Below, piece by piece: positions 5,747-10,232 of a stretch of DNA of 10,232 nt. The position numbers were made by a program, and so were the translations under genes. Each line of letters begins with the position of its first letter. Position 1 is the first letter of the stretch. The stretch spans positions 1-10,232 of the forward strand of contig DJYW01000052.1 of assembly GCA_002450255.1 (NCBI GenBank), in the 5' to 3' direction. Below the pieces are notes generated by a model. That model worked only from the letters and a program-made list of their open reading frames with translations, was not told the DNA's origin and did not search any database. This stretch comes from Gammaproteobacteria bacterium UBA6968 (GTDB lineage Bacteria > Pseudomonadota > Gammaproteobacteria > Pseudomonadales > Azotimanducaceae).

Positions 5747-7258
5747 GTGTCCGAATCATCGCCATCCAATCTCGACACCCTTGTCGCAGGACAACGCGAA
5801 TATAGCGCAGGTTTTGTCACCGATATCGATTCGGAGACACTGCCTCCTGGTCTTGATGAAACGGTTGTCCGGTTTATTTCCGAGCGTAAGGGTGAACCTA
5901 CCTGGCTGACTGATTGGCGTCTGCAGGCACTCGAGAAGTGGTCGACCATGCAGGCACCTAACTGGGCGCATGTACATCATGAGCCGATCGACTTTCAGGC
6001 GATCTCTTACTACTCCGCACCTAAGAATCAACAGGATGGCCCTAAGTCCCTCGACGAGGTCGATCCTGAGTTACTGCGCACCTATGAGAAACTCGGTATT
6101 CCTTTGCATGAACAGGCCGCATTGGCCGGTGTGGTCAGCGACCCGGATGCCCCGCTCACAGGTGCAACATCGGGGCGCAGTAACGTCGCGGTTGACGTGG
6201 TTTTTGACAGCGTTTCGATCACCACCACTTTCAAAGAGAAATTGGCGGAGGCCGGAGTTGTTTTTTGCCCTATCTCCGAAGCCGTGCATAGCCATCCAGA
6301 GTTGATTAAGCAATACCTGGGCAGCGTCATCCCCCAGGGCGACAACTTCTATGCAGCATTGAATTCTGCAGTGTTTAGCGACGGCTCTTTTGTGTATATC
6401 CCCAAAGGTGTGCGCTGCCCAATGGAGCTTTCGACCTACTTCAGGATCAATGAACGCAACACGGGCCAGTTCGAGCGAACTCTAATCATCGCGGATGAGG
6501 GCTCACACGTGAGCTATCTGGAAGGTTGTACGGCGCCCATGCGGGACGAGAACCAGTTGCATGCCGCCGTGGTGGAACTCGTTGCTCTCGGTGATGCCGA
6601 AATCAAATATTCCACCGTCCAAAACTGGTATCCGGGCGACGAACAAGGACGTGGCGGTATTTACAACTTCGTGACCAAGCGAGGCATTTGCGCTGGCCCG
6701 CGAGCGAAAATTTCCTGGACTCAGGTTGAAACAGGCTCAGCCATTACCTGGAAATACCCAAGCGTGGTATTGCGTGGCGATGACTCGGTTGGCGAGTTTT
6801 ATTCCGTAGCATTAACCAACAACCGGCAACAGGCCGATACCGGGACAAAGATGATCCACCTCGGTAAAAACACTCGCAGCACCATCGTCGCCAAGGGCAT
6901 CAGCGCTGGCCGCAGCGATAGCAGCTATCGGGGCCTAGTACGCATATCGCCGACGGCGAAAAATGCCCGCAACTTTACCCAGTGTGACTCACTATTAATC
7001 GGCGGAGCCTGTGGCGCACATACGTTTCCGTATATAGAGAATAAATGCCGTTCCGCTATGGTCGAGCATGAGGCAAGCACATCCAAGGTCAGCGACGATC
7101 AACTGTTTGCCTGCCAACAGCGCGGCATCGACACAGAAAAAGCGGTCGGTATGATCGTTAATGGATTTTGCAAAGAAGTGTTTCGAGAGCTGCCCATGGA
7201 GTTCGCCGTGGAAGCTGGCAAGCTGCTTGAGGTCAGCTTGGAAGGAGCGGTCGGATGA
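5747..7258 (+). CDS. sufB: SufB, Fe-S cluster assembly scaffold protein
   Basis: SufB is the scaffold subunit of the cytosolic SufBC2D complex, on which sulfur from SufS and iron are built into Fe-S clusters. The protein has 503 residues (E. coli SufB has 495). It carries the full family pattern: the N-terminal helical part, the central parallel beta-helix (for example [19 protein letters not shown]) and the conserved C-terminus. Cys413, in [12 protein letters not shown], and His441-Glu442, in MVEHEASTS, correspond to E. coli Cys405, His433 and Glu434 with a constant offset of 8; these are the cluster-building residues. The C-terminal helical part includes [12 protein letters not shown] and NGFCKEVF. 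It starts with GTG behind AGAGG and is the first gene of the operon. Its TGA overlaps the sufC ATG (ATGA). No residue looks lost. Identification is secure. Confidence 0.97.
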   Translation: MSESSPSNLDTLVAGQREYSAGFVTDIDSETLPPGLDETVVRFISERKGEPTWLTDWRLQALEKWSTMQAPNWAHVHHEPIDFQAISYYSAPKNQQDGPKSLDEVDPELLRTYEKLGIPLHEQAALAGVVSDPDAPLTGATSGRSNVAVDVVFDSVSITTTFKEKLAEAGVVFCPISEAVHSHPELIKQYLGSVIPQGDNFYAALNSAVFSDGSFVYIPKGVRCPMELSTYFRINERNTGQFERTLIIADEGSHVSYLEGCTAPMRDENQLHAAVVELVALGDAEIKYSTVQNWYPGDEQGRGGIYNFVTKRGICAGPRAKISWTQVETGSAITWKYPSVVLRGDDSVGEFYSVALTNNRQQADTGTKMIHLGKNTRSTIVAKGISAGRSDSSYRGLVRISPTAKNARNFTQCDSLLIGGACGAHTFPYIENKCRSAMVEHEASTSKVSDDQLFACQQRGIDTEKAVGMIVNGFCKEVFRELPMEFAVEAGKLLEVSLEGAVG

Positions 7259-8019
7259 CTTTGTTACAAGTCACCAATCTGCAAGCGGATGTCATAGAAA
7301 ACGAAGACACCCAGGCCCATACGCATATTTTGAAAGGCCTCAATCTGACCGTTAATGCCGGCGAAGTCCACGCCATAATGGGACCGAACGGCAGCGGCAA
7401 ATCGACCCTTGCTAGTGTGATGGCGGGACGCCCCGGCTACGTCGTTACCGACGGCAGCATCTGCCTGGAAGGACACAATCTAGCGGACCTGGAGCCACAC
7501 GAACGTGCTCGCGACGGTATTTTTTTAGCTTTCCAATACCCGGTAGAAATTCCGGGTGTCAGCAATATGGAATTTCTTAAGGCCAGCACAGACTCGCTTG
7601 CAGCAGCACGCGGTGAGTCTCCATTGAGCACCGCAGAATTCATTAAAACGGTTCGGAGCCTTGCTCAGTCGCTTGACCTCGATCCCCAGTTCCTGAAACG
7701 CGGGGTCAATGAAGGCTTCAGCGGAGGCGAGAAAAAACGCAACGAAATCATGCAGATGCTGCTGCTTCAGCCCAAGCTCGCCATCCTTGATGAAACCGAT
7801 TCCGGCCTCGACATTGATGCGCTGCAGGTCGTTGCCGAAGGCGTTAACCGCTTCCGCTCAACGGCAAATGGCTTGATCTTAATTACCCACTATCAGCGCC
7901 TGTTGGACTACATCCAGCCAGATTTTGTGCATGTTTTGGCCGATGGCCAAATCGTGCAATCCGGCGATAAGTCATTGGCACTCGAGCTAGAAGCCAAAGG
8001 CTACGCATGGCTAAGGTAG
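7255..8019 (+). CDS. sufC: SufC, ATPase of the SufBCD Fe-S assembly complex
   Basis: SufC is the ABC-type ATPase that dimerises on SufB and SufD and drives the conformational change needed for cluster assembly; it is cytosolic and not part of a transporter. The protein has 254 residues (family about 250). Walker A is GPNGSGKST (43-51), the signature is FSGGEK (155-160), Walker B is LAILDE (175-180), followed by the SufC-type D-loop region TDSGLD; the switch histidine is His212 (THY). The Q-loop lies in [11 protein letters not shown] (91-101), typical of SufC. The N-terminus has a few extra residues ([10 protein letters not shown]) between the first strand and the conserved LKGLNL. The ATG overlaps the sufB stop, with AAGGAG at 7242-7247, 7 nt upstream. 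The end overlaps sufD by 13 bp. Identification is secure. Confidence 0.97.
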   Translation: MTLLQVTNLQADVIENEDTQAHTHILKGLNLTVNAGEVHAIMGPNGSGKSTLASVMAGRPGYVVTDGSICLEGHNLADLEPHERARDGIFLAFQYPVEIPGVSNMEFLKASTDSLAAARGESPLSTAEFIKTVRSLAQSLDLDPQFLKRGVNEGFSGGEKKRNEIMQMLLLQPKLAILDETDSGLDIDALQVVAEGVNRFRSTANGLILITHYQRLLDYIQPDFVHVLADGQIVQSGDKSLALELEAKGYAWLR

Positions 8020-9167
8020 CTCTCGCCCTGCCAGCCGACACTCGCGATTTGAGCTGGCTGCCAGAAACGCCACGCCAACAGGCCGGTAGCACTGCGTTAA
8101 CAGCCGCATTGAATAGCACCCTGCATCGCGAGCGCTGGAAATACACGTCGTCCAAGCTCTGCCTCGAGGCGCTCAACGCAGTTATGCAACCGCCGCGCAT
8201 TACAGGCTTGGACCAGACCGGAGTACAGCATTTAGACCTGGCGCCCTCTGCCCTGCCAGATGCTCTGTTTGATCCAATCAGCGCGCCTGAAGCTGCTGCT
8301 CGACTAAGCTATGCAAATCAGATCAGCATTGTTGAAATTACGGCGCCCCTGCAGCAATCGTTGCATATTTATCACGCTGCCAATACCCAGCCATGTATCA
8401 TTTTGCTGCGAACGAACAGCGAGGCCGAACTGCTCGAAATCATTCAGCCAAGCGACGCGCCCATGCAACAAACCTTGTGGGTTTACCTCGAGGCCAATGC
8501 GCGTCTGGTGCATTCGCGGAACACTGAGCCTGCTGAGAGCACCTCCGGCCACGGTGCTGCCTTAAGCAGTGCGACTGATCATAATTGGCAATATCTGCGG
8601 ATTTTGCTGGACCAAGCCGCTCGCTACAGCCTGCATAACCACCTGTGTGGCGCAAGCCAACGCCGTCAGGATATCCAGATTTGCCTGGCTGCACCGGACA
8701 GCGAAGCAAACTTGTTGAGCGCTGCAGCCATCGGTGCAAAGCAACATTTGGATCAGCAGGTCACCATAGAACATCGCGCACCGCGCACTCGTAGTCAGCA
8801 GCGCTTGCATAATGTGGTCGCCGATGGCGGCAATGTCACATTTAACGGACGCATCCATATCCACGCCGGTGCCAACGGCAGTGACGCACAGTTAAGCAAC
8901 AAAAATATTGCGCTAGGCGATGGGGCGACCATTAACACCAAGCCAGAGCTAGAGATCTACACCGATGATGTGCGCTGCGCTCACGGTGCGACTATTGGCC
9001 AACTCGCAGCAGATGAAATCTATTATCTGCAATCTAGAGGCATCAATGCCGAGCAGGCCCAGACCCTGCTCAGTCGCGGCTTTTTACTACAGTGCATGCA
9101 AGGACCTTTAGCGGAGTCGGCACAAAAACTCCTCAACACACTCGGCTTGGCACAGGAATCGACATGA
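8007..9167 (+). CDS. sufD: SufD, Fe-S cluster assembly protein
   Basis: SufD is the SufB paralogue in the SufBC2D complex, needed for iron acquisition. The protein has 386 residues, shorter than E. coli SufD (423). The N-terminal helical part, including RERWKYTSS (about 34-42), is followed by a divergent beta-helix region. The C-terminus is strongly conserved: NGRIHIHAGANGSDAQLSNK, then CAHGATIGQL with His326 (matching E. coli His360, which faces the SufB cysteine), then YYLQSRGI. The middle, about residues 90-230, is less conserved and rich in Ala/Gln, and most of the length difference probably falls there. The ATG at 8007 lies inside sufC (13-bp overlap) with AAAGG 6 nt upstream; no later start would keep the N-terminal helices. 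It is coupled to sufS by ATGA. Confidence 0.95.
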   Translation: MAKVALALPADTRDLSWLPETPRQQAGSTALTAALNSTLHRERWKYTSSKLCLEALNAVMQPPRITGLDQTGVQHLDLAPSALPDALFDPISAPEAAARLSYANQISIVEITAPLQQSLHIYHAANTQPCIILLRTNSEAELLEIIQPSDAPMQQTLWVYLEANARLVHSRNTEPAESTSGHGAALSSATDHNWQYLRILLDQAARYSLHNHLCGASQRRQDIQICLAAPDSEANLLSAAAIGAKQHLDQQVTIEHRAPRTRSQQRLHNVVADGGNVTFNGRIHIHAGANGSDAQLSNKNIALGDGATINTKPELEIYTDDVRCAHGATIGQLAADEIYYLQSRGINAEQAQTLLSRGFLLQCMQGPLAESAQKLLNTLGLAQEST

Positions 9168-10232
9168 GTATTCGCAAAGATTTTCCGATTCTACGTACTA
9201 GCGAGAATGGTAAAACCATTACCTATCTGGACAGCGCGGCGACGACGCAAAAACCCACCAGCGTGATTGCTGCCGTAGACCATTACTACCGCCAGCAAAA
9301 CTCAAATATTCACCGCGCGGCACATCATCTGGCGGACATTGCCACGCGGGCCTACGAGCACGCCCGGGAACTGTGCCGCGACTATATCGGTGCAGCAGAG
9401 ACCGCTGAGATCATTTTCACGTCAGGCACCACTGCCAGCATTAATCTTGTTGCACAAGCGCTAACGACCTCGGTCAAGCCTGGGCAAACCATTGTGATCA
9501 GTGAGCTTGAGCATCACTCAAATATCGTTCCATGGCAGATGCTAGCAGAACGCACGGGCGCGCAAATCGAGGCCATCGCGATCACCGATGAGGGCGATCT
9601 GGATCTTGCGGACGCGCGCGTGAAGATCGATTCACGCTGTGCTCTTGTCGCAATTACCCACATCTCTAACGGACTGGGCAGCATTAATCCCGTTGACGAG
9701 ATTATCCAACTAGCGAAACAGCAGGATGCGCTCACGCTTGTCGATGGCGCTCAGGCAGCATTACACCTGGACTTGGATGTTCAGGCTCTGGATTGTGACT
9801 TTTATGTCTTCTCCGGACATAAACTATTTGCCCCGACTGGTATTGGCATTCTTTATGGCAAACGCCGGCGTCTAGAAGAATTGCCGCCGGCGTCCGGTGG
9901 TGGAGAGATGATCGAGAAAGTCACTTTGACCGAGAGCACCTACCAAAAACCACCTTTCAAGTTCGAACCAGGTACACCAAATATCGCAGGGGCTATCGGC
10001 TTGGGGGCCGCCATTGAGTACATCAATCACATCCCGAAAGCGGAACTCAAGACCAAAGAAGACGCGCTGATCGAAGCCGCCCTGACGGGGCTGCAAAACA
10101 TGCCTGAGGTGCGTCTTGTCGGCCGACCGCAGCAACGATCTGCCGTCATTTCATTTTTGCTCGAAGGCGCCCATCCTAATGATGTCGGCACACTCCTCGA
10201 TCAACAGGGCGTTGCCGTGCGCACCGGGCATC
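9164..10232 (+). CDS. sufS: SufS, cysteine desulfurase, 3' partial
   Basis: SufS is a PLP enzyme that converts cysteine to alanine and carries the released sulfur as a persulfide for SufBCD, usually with SufE or SufU. 356 codons are visible (family about 405-415) and the frame is open to the window edge. The N-terminus MSIRKDFPIL, then YLDSAATTQKP, is typical. PLP-site residues are His117 (ELEHHSN), Asp194 (LVDGAQ) and Lys220 (SGHK), matching E. coli His123, Asp200 and Lys226 with a constant offset of 6. FEPGTPN and the terminal RTGH are also conserved. The catalytic cysteine should be residue 358, two codons beyond the edge, so it cannot be confirmed. The ATG overlaps the sufD stop (ATGA), with AGGA at 9154-9157. 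Group II (SufS/CsdA) desulfurase is clear; sufS rather than csdA rests on the operon. Confidence 0.96.
   Translation, partial: MSIRKDFPILRTSENGKTITYLDSAATTQKPTSVIAAVDHYYRQQNSNIHRAAHHLADIATRAYEHARELCRDYIGAAETAEIIFTSGTTASINLVAQALTTSVKPGQTIVISELEHHSNIVPWQMLAERTGAQIEAIAITDEGDLDLADARVKIDSRCALVAITHISNGLGSINPVDEIIQLAKQQDALTLVDGAQAALHLDLDVQALDCDFYVFSGHKLFAPTGIGILYGKRRRLEELPPASGGGEMIEKVTLTESTYQKPPFKFEPGTPNIAGAIGLGAAIEYINHIPKAELKTKEDALIEAALTGLQNMPEVRLVGRPQQRSAVISFLLEGAHPNDVGTLLDQQGVAVRTGH

Overview
The window looks like chromosomal DNA of a Gram-negative bacterium, probably a gammaproteobacterium. The case rests on two outer-membrane-type lipoproteins with lipobox signal peptides, a sufBCDS operon with proteobacterial-type SufB, SufC, SufD and SufS sequences, GC content a little above 50 % by eye, and tight ATGA/TAATG gene coupling. 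No tRNA, rRNA, CRISPR array, insertion sequence or integrase is visible.

Layout. (1) Positions 1-4574 are a five-gene, plus-strand cluster that I infer to be an envelope system. It holds the 3' part of a degenerate Hsp70/DnaK-like (actin-fold) protein, then two tandem paralogues (1030-2118 and 2118-3107) and two lipoproteins (about 3118-3879 and 3876-4574). Each paralogue has one N-terminal transmembrane helix carrying an aspartate in an SFLDV context, then a coiled coil, then a von Willebrand A (vWA) domain. The helix resembles the proton-channel helix of ExbD/TolR/MotB, so the pair look like stator-type subunits whose periplasmic domain is a vWA fold. The natural partner, a MotA/TolQ/ExbB-like channel, would have to lie left of the window. 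(2) Positions 4571-5200, minus strand, encode a seven-beta-strand methyltransferase resembling the METTL20/METTL21 lysine methyltransferase group. It converges on the cluster with overlapping stop codons. (3) Positions 5201-5746 are a 546-bp intergenic region without a convincing gene; it is the shared upstream region of the divergent methyltransferase and suf genes. (4) Positions 5747-10232 are the suf operon: sufB (GTG start), sufC, sufD and sufS, each overlapping the next. sufS runs off the right edge two codons before the expected catalytic cysteine.

How they work together. SufBCD forms the Fe-S assembly scaffold/ATPase complex, and the cysteine desulfurase SufS supplies sulfur to it. No regulator (IscR/SufR-like), sufA or sufE/sufU is inside the window; some may follow sufS. 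The left-hand cluster is the least characterised part. A degenerate chaperone/actin-fold protein, two ExbD-like vWA proteins and two lipoproteins in a translationally coupled run suggest a trans-envelope machine linking inner membrane, periplasm and outer membrane. Its function cannot be read from the sequence.
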